Assembly: GCA_016776705.1 (NCBI GenBank) | Contig: JADHSW010000165.1 | Location: forward strand, 1-6,623 | Direction: 5' to 3' | Length of the DNA: 6,623 nucleotides | From: Rhodospirillales bacterium | Lineage (GTDB): Bacteria > Pseudomonadota > Alphaproteobacteria > Rhodospirillales > JABHCV01 | Shown: positions 1-6,311 of the stretch, one piece after another | Layout of the letters: the number at the start of each line of letters is the position of its first letter | Numbering within the stretch: the stretch's first letter is position 1 | Made by a program: the position numbers and the translations under genes | Notes under the pieces: generated by a model | Seen by the model: the letters and a program-made list of their open reading frames with translations, nothing else | Told to the model about the DNA's origin: nothing | The model's database searches: none

Positions 1-702
1 ATTGCAGCAATCGCCCTGTTCATTCGTGTCATGGTCGGGCCGTTCGGTGATCTGGTCCAGCATTGGCAACAGATCATTATTTTGATTTCTGTCGCTTCAA
101 TGCTTCTGGGCGCATTTGCCGCCATCAACCAGACCAACATCAAACGCCTGATGGCCTACAGTTCCATCGGCCATGTAGGTTATGCATTGATTGGCCTCGC
201 CGTTGCCGACGAAGCAGGCGTGCGCGGCATCATGATCTATATGGCGATCTATTTGTTTATGAATATCGGCGCCTTTGCCTGTATCCTGACAATGCGCAGG
301 GGCGACCGTATGGTCGAAAACATCAGCGATCTGGCCGGGATGTCGAAAACCCATCCCATGATCGCCGCCGCCATTGCCGTGTTTATGTTCTCAATGGCCG
401 GTATTCCTCCCCTGGCCGGATTTTTCTCAAAACTTTATATTTTCTTCGCTGCTATCGATGCCGGTTTCTTTGGGCTTGCGATTATCGGAGTTTTGACCAG
501 TGTTGTTGGCGCTTTCTATTATTTGCGCGTGATCAAGGTGGTTTACTTCGATGCACCGGGCGATTCTCTTGATAGCCCGGTAACCCGCAGTCTTGGTCTG
601 GTGATCTTTGGTACGGCGCTGTTCATTGTCACTTTCTTCCTGTTTCCTGGCGTTATTATCGATAGCGCCTCGGCGGCGGCGTCAGCTTTGTTTGCGAGAT
701 GA
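1..702 (+). CDS. nuoN: NADH-quinone oxidoreductase subunit N, C-terminal part (5' end outside window)
   Basis: This is a membrane subunit of respiratory complex I, one of the three antiporter-like subunits that pump protons while NADH reduces quinone. The frame is open from base 1 and gives 233 residues, about half of the usual length near 480, so the start lies upstream. The fragment is almost all hydrophobic, with about six or seven membrane segments. It carries the family signature NQTNIKRLMAYSSIGHVGY at about residues 43-61; its lysine (residue 48) matches the conserved buried lysine of this family. The segment AGIPPLAGFFSKLYIF follows, with a second conserved lysine at residue 144. NuoN is preferred over NuoL or NuoM because the protein ends soon after this helix set and because birA follows, as in other alphaproteobacteria (remembered synteny). 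The stop overlaps the birA start by four bases (ATGA, 699-702), which suggests translational coupling. nuoN is normally the last gene of the nuo operon, so the downstream genes probably share its transcript. Confidence 0.95.
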   Translation: MAAIALFIRVMVGPFGDLVQHWQQIIILISVASMLLGAFAAINQTNIKRLMAYSSIGHVGYALIGLAVADEAGVRGIMIYMAIYLFMNIGAFACILTMRRGDRMVENISDLAGMSKTHPMIAAAIAVFMFSMAGIPPLAGFFSKLYIFFAAIDAGFFGLAIIGVLTSVVGAFYYLRVIKVVYFDAPGDSLDSPVTRSLGLVIFGTALFIVTFFLFPGVIIDSASAAASALFAR

Positions 703-1448
703 CCACAGGCGTTAATCTGCCGAGCCCCTACAAACTGCTCTCATACGACAGCATCGACAGCACCAACGAAGAGGCCAAGCGTTTGGCCGCGGATGGCGCT
801 CCTGAAGGGATTGTTGTTTGGGCCAGGGAACAAACGGCAGGCCGTGGCAGGCGAGGCCGTGAATGGGTCTCCAAGGCAGGAAATCTTTATTGTTCTTTGT
901 TGTTAAGGCCGAACTGTCATGCCTTCAAGGCCATGCAGCTAAGTTTTATCGCTTCCCTGGCCATGGCGGATACCGCCGCTTCGGTGCTGCCAAAAGGAAC
1001 TTTTGTAAATTGTAAATGGCCCAATGATGTGCTTGTTGAGGGGCGCAAAATTTCCGGTATCTTACTGGAATCAAAAACGGTCCCGTTGGGCGGCATGGAC
1101 TGGCTTGTCATTGGTGTTGGTCTGAATATCAAGCATTACCCTGAAGATGTAGAGTTTCCCGCCACGTCTCTTGATCGTGAAGGGGCAAAAGACGTAACGC
1201 CTGAAATACTGCTTGAGAACTTCACCCGGCGTTTTCTTGCAGGTTACGTTACCTGGAAAAATCTGGGCTTTCAGCCGACCAGAAAAGCATGGTTGCGTCG
1301 TGCGGCATGGCTGGGCCAGGAAATAACCGTACGCCTTGAACGTGAAACCCTTAAGGGGGAGTTCAAGGCGCTGGATAAAGACGGAGCCCTGATCCTTCTG
1401 CATGAGGGCAATGAGCGACGTATCACCGCCGGTGATGTTTTTGTATAG
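699..1448 (+). CDS. birA: Biotin--[acetyl-CoA-carboxylase] ligase, monofunctional (no DNA-binding domain)
   Basis: This cytoplasmic enzyme activates biotin with ATP to biotinyl-5'-AMP and attaches it to the target lysine of biotin-dependent carboxylases such as acetyl-CoA and propionyl-CoA carboxylase. The 249-residue protein starts directly with the catalytic domain. Residues 20-24 (DSTNE) are typical of its first strands. The glycine/arginine-rich adenylate-binding loop GRGRRGREW lies at 48-56, KWPNDVLV at 106-113, and KISGILLE at 117-124, where K117 matches the conserved catalytic lysine. GVGLN is at 139-143. Roughly the last 45 residues form the small C-terminal SH3-like domain. E. coli BirA is about 320 residues because it has an N-terminal helix-turn-helix; that part is absent here, so this protein should not act as the biotin-operon repressor. 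The ATG lies inside the nuoN stop (ATGA), with no clear separate Shine-Dalgarno, so coupling to nuoN translation is likely. coaX follows after 35 bp. Confidence 0.95.
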   Translation: MTTGVNLPSPYKLLSYDSIDSTNEEAKRLAADGAPEGIVVWAREQTAGRGRRGREWVSKAGNLYCSLLLRPNCHAFKAMQLSFIASLAMADTAASVLPKGTFVNCKWPNDVLVEGRKISGILLESKTVPLGGMDWLVIGVGLNIKHYPEDVEFPATSLDREGAKDVTPEILLENFTRRFLAGYVTWKNLGFQPTRKAWLRRAAWLGQEITVRLERETLKGEFKALDKDGALILLHEGNERRITAGDVFV

Positions 1449-1463
1449 TAGCGCTACCGCTAT
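1448..1463 (+). other. Small palindrome / weak hairpin between birA and coaX
   Basis: A perfect 10-bp palindrome, GTAGCGCTAC, occupies 1448-1457 and begins at the last base of the birA stop codon. In RNA the same region can form a short hairpin: TAGCG (1449-1453) pairs with CGCTA (1458-1462) around a 4-base loop, and a G-U pair can extend it by one. No T-run follows, so it is not a convincing intrinsic terminator. It could be chance, a weak mRNA-stabilising hairpin or a protein site; no function is assigned. Confidence 0.3.
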
Positions 1464-1483
1464 CTGAAACTGGGAACAAGTTA

Positions 1484-2260
1484 ATGCTTCTGGCTATTGA
1501 TTCTGGAAATACGAATACGGTCTTTTCCGTTTTTAATGACGACGGAAAAGTGCTTGGTGAATGGCGCGCCTCCAGTACCCGCGAGCACACGGCCGATGAA
1601 CACGGCGTCTGGTTAATGCAGTTGCTCAATCTGGACAACATTGATCGAAAAGAAATTAAAAGCGCCATTATAGCGACCGTTGTGCCATCCACCCTGTTTA
1701 GCCTGAAAACCCTGTGCAGAACATATTTCAATGCCGACCCGCTGGTTGTTGGCGAACCCGGGGTTAAACTGGGCATCAAGGTGCTGCTGCCTCAGCCCCA
1801 GGAAGTAGGTGCGGACAGACTGGTGAATGCAATTTCCGCCCATCAAAGTTATGGCGGCCCGCTGATTATTGTCGATTTTGGCACGGCGACAACGTTTGAT
1901 GTTGTTGATGCAGACGGCAATTACACAGGCGGAATCATTACGCCTGGTGTTAATTTATCGCAGGAAGCCCTGCATCTGGCAGCAGCCAAATTGCCAAGGG
2001 TCGCCATCTGCCGTCCTGAAAAGGTTATTGGCACCGGAACCGTATCGGCCATGCAATCAGGTATCTATTGGGGGTACCTGTCCATGATCGAAGGTGTCGT
2101 CAAACGCATCGCCGAGGAATTTGGATCACCCATGAAAGTCATCGCTACGGGCGGATTGGCGCCGTTATTTGCCGAAGCGACGGACAGCATCGAATGCGCT
2201 GATGCTGAGCTGACACTACGTGGCCTTTTTGCCATCCATAAACTGAACAAGTCTGAATAA
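1484..2260 (+). CDS. coaX: Type III pantothenate kinase
   Basis: CoaX phosphorylates pantothenate with ATP to 4'-phosphopantothenate, the first step of coenzyme A synthesis, in the cytoplasm. The 258-residue protein has the ASKHA-fold signatures of the family. The N-terminal phosphate loop DSGNTNT is at residues 6-12. EVGADRLVNA lies at 107-116, and D111 matches the catalytic aspartate. VDFGTATTFD is at 130-139, GGIITPG at 149-155 and the adenosine-loop motif ATGGLA at 221-226. Length and start (MLLAID) are typical. Type III enzymes are known to be insensitive to CoA feedback and to need a monovalent cation such as K+ or NH4+; both properties are inferred here from the family. GGGAACAAG at 1472-1480 is a modest ribosome binding site. 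rnj starts only 3 bp after the stop. A birA-coaX neighbourhood recurs in many proteobacteria and groups two cofactor genes. Confidence 0.96.
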   Translation: MLLAIDSGNTNTVFSVFNDDGKVLGEWRASSTREHTADEHGVWLMQLLNLDNIDRKEIKSAIIATVVPSTLFSLKTLCRTYFNADPLVVGEPGVKLGIKVLLPQPQEVGADRLVNAISAHQSYGGPLIIVDFGTATTFDVVDADGNYTGGIITPGVNLSQEALHLAAAKLPRVAICRPEKVIGTGTVSAMQSGIYWGYLSMIEGVVKRIAEEFGSPMKVIATGGLAPLFAEATDSIECADAELTLRGLFAIHKLNKSE

Positions 2261-2263
2261 CAA

Positions 2264-3910
2264 ATGACGTCACGAGACGAATTGCTTTTCCTTCCGCTGG
2301 GCGGTGCCGGCGAGATCGGCATGAACCTTAACCTATATGGTTACGGCCCGCGCGATCAGGAACGCTGGATGATGATCGATCTGGGCATAACCTTTGGTGA
2401 TGGGAATTGGCCTGGGGTGGATGTCATGATGCCTGATCCGGCCTTTATTGAAGAACGCCTGGATCAACTGGAAGCATTGGTGCTGACCCATGCCCACGAG
2501 GATCACCTGGGTGCGGTTGCCCATCTTTGGCGACGCCTGGGCTGTCCGATTTATGCAACGCCGTTCACGGCGGAAATTCTGGCCCATAAACTGGCGGAGG
2601 CCGGATTGGAAGACCAGGTCGATGTGACGGTGATTCCCCTGGGCGGGAAATTTACCATTGGACCGTTCGAACTTGAACTGATTACCCTGACCCATTCAAT
2701 TCCTGAGCCCAACGCTATCGTCATTAGAACCCCGGTGGGAACTGTCCTGCATACGGGGGATTGGAAATTCGATCCTGATCCCGTTGTGGGTGATGTAACG
2801 GATGAAAATGCATTGAGGCGACTGGGTGAAGAGGGAACGTTGGCAATTGTTTGCGATTCAACGAACGTATTCTCGCCGGGCACTTCCGGGTCTGAAGGCG
2901 ATCTTCTGGAAAGCCTGACGGAACTGATCTCGACACAGAAACAACGGGTGGTTGTTACCTGCTTTGCCTCCAACGTTGCCCGGCTTGAAACTATCGCCGC
3001 CGCCGCCGCCGCCAATGATCGCGATGTGGTTTTGGCCGGTCGGGCCTTATGGCGTTTTTCCGAAGTCGGACGAGCTCACGGCTGCCTTCAGGACACGGCT
3101 GCCTTTTTGGACGAGGATCAAGCCGGTTTTCTGCCAAGGGACAAGACACTTATTGTTTGTACCGGCTCTCAGGGTGAGCCACGTGCGGCACTTGCCAGAA
3201 TCGCAGACAAGTCGCATCCACGGGTCTCTCTTGAGTCCGGCGACACGGTAATTTTTTCATCGCGTATTATTCCAGGCAATGAGAATTCTATCGGGCGCAT
3301 GCAAAACCAGCTTGTGCGTTCCGGTGTTCATGTAATGACTGAGCGTGACCACTTCGTCCACGTGTCAGGACATCCGGCCCGCGATGAACTTGTCCGCATG
3401 TATCAACACGTTCGACCAACCATCGCCATACCCGTTCACGGCGAATTGCGCCATATGGCGGAACACGCCCGATTGGCGATGGACTGTCAGGTTGCCCATA
3501 CCATCGTCGGCGAAAACGGGTCCATGATGCGCATTGGACCCGGCGAGCCTGGAATTGTGGATCACGTTCCATCGGGCCGTTTGGCCCTTGAGGGAAACCG
3601 GGTGGTTCCCCTTGATGGCGAGTTGATCCGCGGACGCAAGCGCGCCTTGTGGAACGGCACCGCCGTGGTTACCGTTGTTATCGATAGCCAGGGGCTACTT
3701 GTATCCGAGCCGATCCTGACAACGACCGGTGTGCTAGAAGATGGGGATGACGGCTTGCATGATGATGTTCTGCTGGCCGTGAAGGGCGCCTTGAAGAACA
3801 ATTCCGGGAAAGAATCGACGAATGAAAACATTCGTATCGCGGTCCGCAGATTGTTCCGGGAACGCCTGGACAAAAAACCAATAACCCAGATACATCTGGT
3901 CGAAATATAA
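2264..3910 (+). CDS. rnj: Ribonuclease J (metallo-beta-lactamase/beta-CASP family)
   Basis: RNase J is a zinc-dependent ribonuclease with 5'-3' exonuclease and often endonuclease activity, acting in mRNA decay and in rRNA maturation. The 548-residue length is usual for alphaproteobacteria. The N-terminal region LPLGGAGEIGMN (10-21) is characteristic. D39 is followed by the metal motif HAHEDH (76-81); H144 (HSIPEPN) and D166 (HTGDWKFD) supply further ligands. CDSTN (197-201) starts the beta-CASP part, which continues with TCFASNVARL (232-241), CTGSQGEP (299-306) and FSSRIIPGNE (331-340). The lactamase domain closes with HVSGHPARDEL (366-376) and PVHGE (390-394, H392). The last 100 or so residues form the C-terminal domain. 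All expected catalytic residues are present, so it should be active. The start is 3 bp after the coaX stop with no strong Shine-Dalgarno, so coupling to coaX is likely. A run of six GCC codons encodes Ala245-250. Confidence 0.96.
   Translation: MTSRDELLFLPLGGAGEIGMNLNLYGYGPRDQERWMMIDLGITFGDGNWPGVDVMMPDPAFIEERLDQLEALVLTHAHEDHLGAVAHLWRRLGCPIYATPFTAEILAHKLAEAGLEDQVDVTVIPLGGKFTIGPFELELITLTHSIPEPNAIVIRTPVGTVLHTGDWKFDPDPVVGDVTDENALRRLGEEGTLAIVCDSTNVFSPGTSGSEGDLLESLTELISTQKQRVVVTCFASNVARLETIAAAAAANDRDVVLAGRALWRFSEVGRAHGCLQDTAAFLDEDQAGFLPRDKTLIVCTGSQGEPRAALARIADKSHPRVSLESGDTVIFSSRIIPGNENSIGRMQNQLVRSGVHVMTERDHFVHVSGHPARDELVRMYQHVRPTIAIPVHGELRHMAEHARLAMDCQVAHTIVGENGSMMRIGPGEPGIVDHVPSGRLALEGNRVVPLDGELIRGRKRALWNGTAVVTVVIDSQGLLVSEPILTTTGVLEDGDDGLHDDVLLAVKGALKNNSGKESTNENIRIAVRRLFRERLDKKPITQIHLVEI
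2996..3013 (+). repeat. (GCC)6 trinucleotide run inside rnj
   Basis: Six consecutive GCC codons, in frame, encode Ala245-250 in the beta-CASP domain of RNase J, probably within a helix (context RLETI-A6-NDRD). Any slippage by whole units would keep the reading frame. It is most simply a product of alanine richness and codon preference. Confidence 0.8.
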
Positions 3911-3946
3911 TTCTGAAACACTGAAAAGATAGGTATTGATCCCGTC

Positions 3947-4351
3947 ATGATTGGAAACCTTAACCACGTCGCCATCGCCGTTCCCGACCTTAAAGCCGCC
4001 TGCAATGGCTATAAGAACATGCTGGGTGCGAAATTATCCGAACCCAAGGATGAACCGGACCACGGTGTTACCGTCGTGTTTGTCGAACTTCCCAACACCA
4101 AGGTTGAATTGCTGCATCCCCTGGGCGTAGACTCGCCGATCAATGGATTTTTAGAAAAAAACCCGTCCGGCGGAATTCACCATATGTGCTTCGAAGTAGA
4201 AGACATTATCGTCGCCCGCGATCATCTTGTTGCCGAAGGGGCGCGGGTTCTTGGTGGTGGGGAGCCAAAAATTGGCGCTCATGGAAAACCTGTACTTTTC
4301 CTGCATCCAAAAGATTTTCAGGGAGCGCTTATTGAAATCGAGCAGGCCTAG
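3947..4351 (+). CDS. mce: Methylmalonyl-CoA epimerase
   Basis: The enzyme interconverts (S)- and (R)-methylmalonyl-CoA, linking propionyl-CoA carboxylase to the B12-dependent mutase and so to succinyl-CoA. Substrates come from odd-chain fatty acids, branched amino acids or propionate. The 134-residue protein is one VOC/glyoxalase-fold unit with two beta-alpha-beta-beta-beta modules. The start MIGNLNHVAIAVPDL is typical and holds the first metal ligand, H7. E54 (KVELLHPLG), H79 (GGIHHM, 75-80) and E130 (GALIEIEQ, 126-133) complete the expected metal site. KIGAHGKPV (108-116) and FLHPKDFQG (118-126) are strongly family-specific and separate it from generic glyoxalases. It follows rnj by 36 bp with only a weak AGG upstream (3931-3933), and tag starts 9 bp downstream. 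The mutase and carboxylase genes are not in the window. Confidence 0.95.
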   Translation: MIGNLNHVAIAVPDLKAACNGYKNMLGAKLSEPKDEPDHGVTVVFVELPNTKVELLHPLGVDSPINGFLEKNPSGGIHHMCFEVEDIIVARDHLVAEGARVLGGGEPKIGAHGKPVLFLHPKDFQGALIEIEQA

Positions 4352-4356
4352 AGAGG
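4351..4356 (+). promoter_or_regulatory. Ribosome binding site of tag
   Basis: GAGAGG lies 4 bases before the tag ATG at 4361, and its first G is the last base of the mce stop codon. It is the clearest Shine-Dalgarno-like site in the window and supports the chosen tag start, though the spacing is short. Confidence 0.55.
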
Positions 4357-4360
4357 TTCT

Positions 4361-4918
4361 ATGAACTGGTACTGCGACACAGCCCCGGGCAATCCCATAC
4401 ATGGCCCGTACCATGATGACGAATACGGCTTGCCGCGCGAGGGTGAGGCGGTGCTACTTGAACTGCTGGCGCTTGAAATTTTTCAGGCGGGCTTGTCGTG
4501 GGAACTGATCTTGAAAAAGCGCCCGACAACGTTTGCCGCATTTGACGGCTTCGATGTTGATACGGTCGCGGCCTACGAGGAAAAAGATGTTGAACGCCTG
4601 CTGGGTGATGCGGGGATCATTCGAAACCGCCTCAAGGTGAATTCCATTATCGAAAATGCAAAGCGAATTCAGGCCATGCGGGACAGTCATGGCGGATTCG
4701 CCAGGTTCCTTGAAGCCAGCCACCCCATGCCCAAATCCGGCTGGGTGAAGCTATTCAAGAAAACATTCAAGTTTACCGGCGGTGAAATCGTCAACGAATT
4801 TCTCATGAGTCTGGGATACTTACCCGGCGCTCATCACACGGAATGCCCCGCATACAAGCGAATTGTCGAAGCAAAGCCGCCGTGGATGTGCGTTGATAGC
4901 GCCATTTTTGACGAGTAA
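4361..4918 (+). CDS. tag: DNA-3-methyladenine glycosylase I family protein
   Basis: Tag enzymes cut 3-methyladenine from alkylated DNA by hydrolysing the N-glycosidic bond, starting base excision repair. The 185-residue protein has the helix-hairpin-helix-like fold expected of the family. The zinc site can be traced: C5, H18 (in PYHDDEYG, 16-23), H158 and C162 (GAHHTECPAY, 156-165), matching the C4/H17/H175/C179 pattern of E. coli Tag. LEIFQAGLSW (38-47) supplies E39 and W47 at the base-binding pocket, followed by LKKR at 51-54. DVERLLGDAGIIRNRLK (76-92) is the conserved middle segment. The sequence differs from E. coli Tag in places: EYG for EWG, IF for GQ before QAGLSW, and FTGGEIVNEFLMSLGYLPGA near the C-terminus. 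It therefore seems to belong to a divergent Tag clade, and its substrate range is assumed. It sits 9 bp after mce, probably cotranscribed. Its TAA shares one base with an ATG that opens a 10-codon mini-ORF. Confidence 0.92.
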   Translation: MNWYCDTAPGNPIHGPYHDDEYGLPREGEAVLLELLALEIFQAGLSWELILKKRPTTFAAFDGFDVDTVAAYEEKDVERLLGDAGIIRNRLKVNSIIENAKRIQAMRDSHGGFARFLEASHPMPKSGWVKLFKKTFKFTGGEIVNEFLMSLGYLPGAHHTECPAYKRIVEAKPPWMCVDSAIFDE

Positions 4919-4950
4919 TGCCGATTGCAGTTAAAGCAGCCATCGAATAA
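4918..4950 (+). other. Possible 10-codon mini-ORF between tag and proS
   Basis: The last base of the tag stop (TAATG) begins an ATG that opens MPIAVKAAIE followed by TAA. The one-base overlap would allow re-initiation by ribosomes finishing tag. No dedicated ribosome binding site is seen and only one proline codon is present, so a proline-sensing leader for proS is not supported. Chance or the remnant of a lost gene are equally possible. Confidence 0.2.
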
Positions 4951-4989
4951 AGTCCGGCAATCCATTTTTACAGTTAAGGCCCCATATTC
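4919..4989 (+). other. 71-bp tag-proS gap with competing base-pairing and a 7-bp direct repeat
   Basis: This is the longest intergenic stretch in the window. TGCCG (4919-4923) can pair with CGGCA (4955-4959), while the overlapping GATTGC (4923-4928) can pair with GCAATC (4957-4962). The two pairings compete for the same bases. CAGTTAA occurs twice, at 4928-4934 and 4971-4977, the second copy running into the proS ribosome binding site. No good -35/-10 pair and no terminator hairpin with a T-run were found. Stems are short, so a regulatory role is speculative. Confidence 0.3.
4976..4979 (+). promoter_or_regulatory. Likely ribosome binding site of proS
   Basis: AAGG lies 10 bases before the proS ATG at 4990, a slightly long but workable spacing. 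It supports the start that gives the family-typical N-terminus MRLSAYFLPTLKE. Confidence 0.45.
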
Positions 4990-6303
4990 ATGCGTTTATC
5001 CGCTTACTTTCTGCCTACCTTGAAGGAAACCCCGTCCGAGGCGCAAATTGTCTCTCATCGCCTGATGCTGCGCGCAGGAATGATTCGCCAATCCAGCGCC
5101 GGGATATATTCTTGGCTGCCCATGGGCTTAAAGGTGTTGCGCAATATCGAGCAGATCGTTCGCGAAGAACAAAACGCCATCAATTGCCACGAAGTTTTGA
5201 TGCCGACCATTCAACCGGCTGATTTATGGCGTCAAAGTGGGCGTTATGACGATTACGGCCCTGAAATGCTTCGCATACGTGACCGCCACGACCGCGACAT
5301 GCTCTATGGTCCGACCAACGAAGAGCAAATCACCGAAATTTTCGCCAATTCAGTTCGCAGCTATAAAGATGTCCCGCAACTGCTTTATCACATTCAGTGG
5401 AAATTCCGCGACGAGGTCAGGCCCCGTTTTGGGGTTATGCGCGGTCGTGAATTCCTGATGAAGGATGCCTATTCCTTCGATCTGGACAAGGAAAGCGCGC
5501 GGCGATCCTATAACAAGATGTTCGTATCGTATCTTAAGACCTATGAACGCCTGGGACTGAAAGCCATTCCCATGGCGGCCGATACCGGCCCCATCGGCGG
5601 CGACATGAGCCACGAATTCCTGATCCTGGCCGAAACCGGCGAAAGCGAAATTGCCTGTCATCGCGACTTTATTGATATGTCCTGGTCCGATTACGAAGTT
5701 GATTTTGATGGTGATCTGCAACCCGTTGTCGACAAATTCACCAACCAGTATGCGGCGACGGATGAAAAACGTGATCCGGAAGCCGAAAAGGCCCTTGGTG
5801 AAGATCTGATTACCGCGCGCGGTATTGAGGTTGGCCACATTTTCTATTTCGGTGACAAGTACTCATCGAAACTTGGGGCGGTGGTTACCGGTCCCGAAGG
5901 TGAGGAAATTACTGTCGAGATGGGATCTTACGGTATCGGCGTTTCGCGGCTGGTCGGAGCAATCATCGAAGCGTCCCATGATGATAACGGCATTATCTGG
6001 CCCGAAAGCATCGCTCCTTACAGGGTTGGCCTGATTAATCTCAGGCATGGCGACGAAGCCTGCACCCAAACCTGTGATGACATGTATGCGTCGTTGAACG
6101 AAGCTGGAATTGATGTCTTGTACGATGACCGCGACAAAAAAGCGGGCGCCAAGTTTGCCGATATGGATTTGATCGGCCTGCCGTGGCAAATCGTTATCGG
6201 GCCCCGGGGCGTCAAGGACGGTATCGTTGAATTCAAGAATCGTAAAACCGGTGAGCGCGAAGAAATTTCCCCGGTCAAAGCCCTCAATCGTTTGAAAGGT
6301 TAG
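4990..6303 (+). CDS. proS: Prolyl-tRNA synthetase, short form without editing insertion
   Basis: This class II aminoacyl-tRNA synthetase charges tRNA-Pro with proline in the cytoplasm. The 437-residue protein starts with the typical MRLSAYFLPTLKE. Motif 1 covers about 45-72, ending in EVLMP. GPTNEE (107-112) is the proline/ATP-binding loop. Motif 2 is KFRDEVRPRFGVMRGREF (138-155), followed by LMKDAYSF. Motif 3 is MGSYGIGVSRL (311-321), with R320 as its conserved arginine. About 340-437 is the HGTP-type anticodon-binding domain. E. coli ProS is about 572 residues because an editing domain (INS, about 180 residues) sits between motifs 2 and 3; here the same stretch is only about 155 residues long, so INS is missing. 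This short form is known in alphaproteobacteria, where free-standing editing proteins such as ProXp-ala are thought to clear Ala-tRNA-Pro. lolC begins 8 bp after the stop. Confidence 0.97.
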   Translation: MRLSAYFLPTLKETPSEAQIVSHRLMLRAGMIRQSSAGIYSWLPMGLKVLRNIEQIVREEQNAINCHEVLMPTIQPADLWRQSGRYDDYGPEMLRIRDRHDRDMLYGPTNEEQITEIFANSVRSYKDVPQLLYHIQWKFRDEVRPRFGVMRGREFLMKDAYSFDLDKESARRSYNKMFVSYLKTYERLGLKAIPMAADTGPIGGDMSHEFLILAETGESEIACHRDFIDMSWSDYEVDFDGDLQPVVDKFTNQYAATDEKRDPEAEKALGEDLITARGIEVGHIFYFGDKYSSKLGAVVTGPEGEEITVEMGSYGIGVSRLVGAIIEASHDDNGIIWPESIAPYRVGLINLRHGDEACTQTCDDMYASLNEAGIDVLYDDRDKKAGAKFADMDLIGLPWQIVIGPRGVKDGIVEFKNRKTGEREEISPVKALNRLKG

Positions 6304-6311
6304 AGAAGCGC

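Noticed and set aside
1449..1483. Intrinsic terminator between birA and coaX
   Set aside because: The stem is 5-6 bp and no T-run follows it.
3562..4005. Minus-strand open frame of 147 codons across the end of rnj and the start of mce
   Set aside because: It lies antisense to two well-supported genes, spans their boundary and shows no family motif; its composition is low-complexity Ser/Arg/Pro, as expected of a shadow frame.
4925..4951. Possible promoter before proS (TTGCAG with AATAAA downstream)
   Set aside because: The spacer is only 15 bases and the -10 match to TATAAT is poor; not better than chance.
4918..4989. Proline-attenuation leader for proS
   Set aside because: The mini-ORF has only one proline codon and no terminator hairpin with a T-run follows.
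5350..5838. Minus-strand open frame of 162 codons inside proS
   Set aside because: It is fully antisense to conserved ProS motifs and has no recognisable domain; long shadow frames are common opposite coding sequence.
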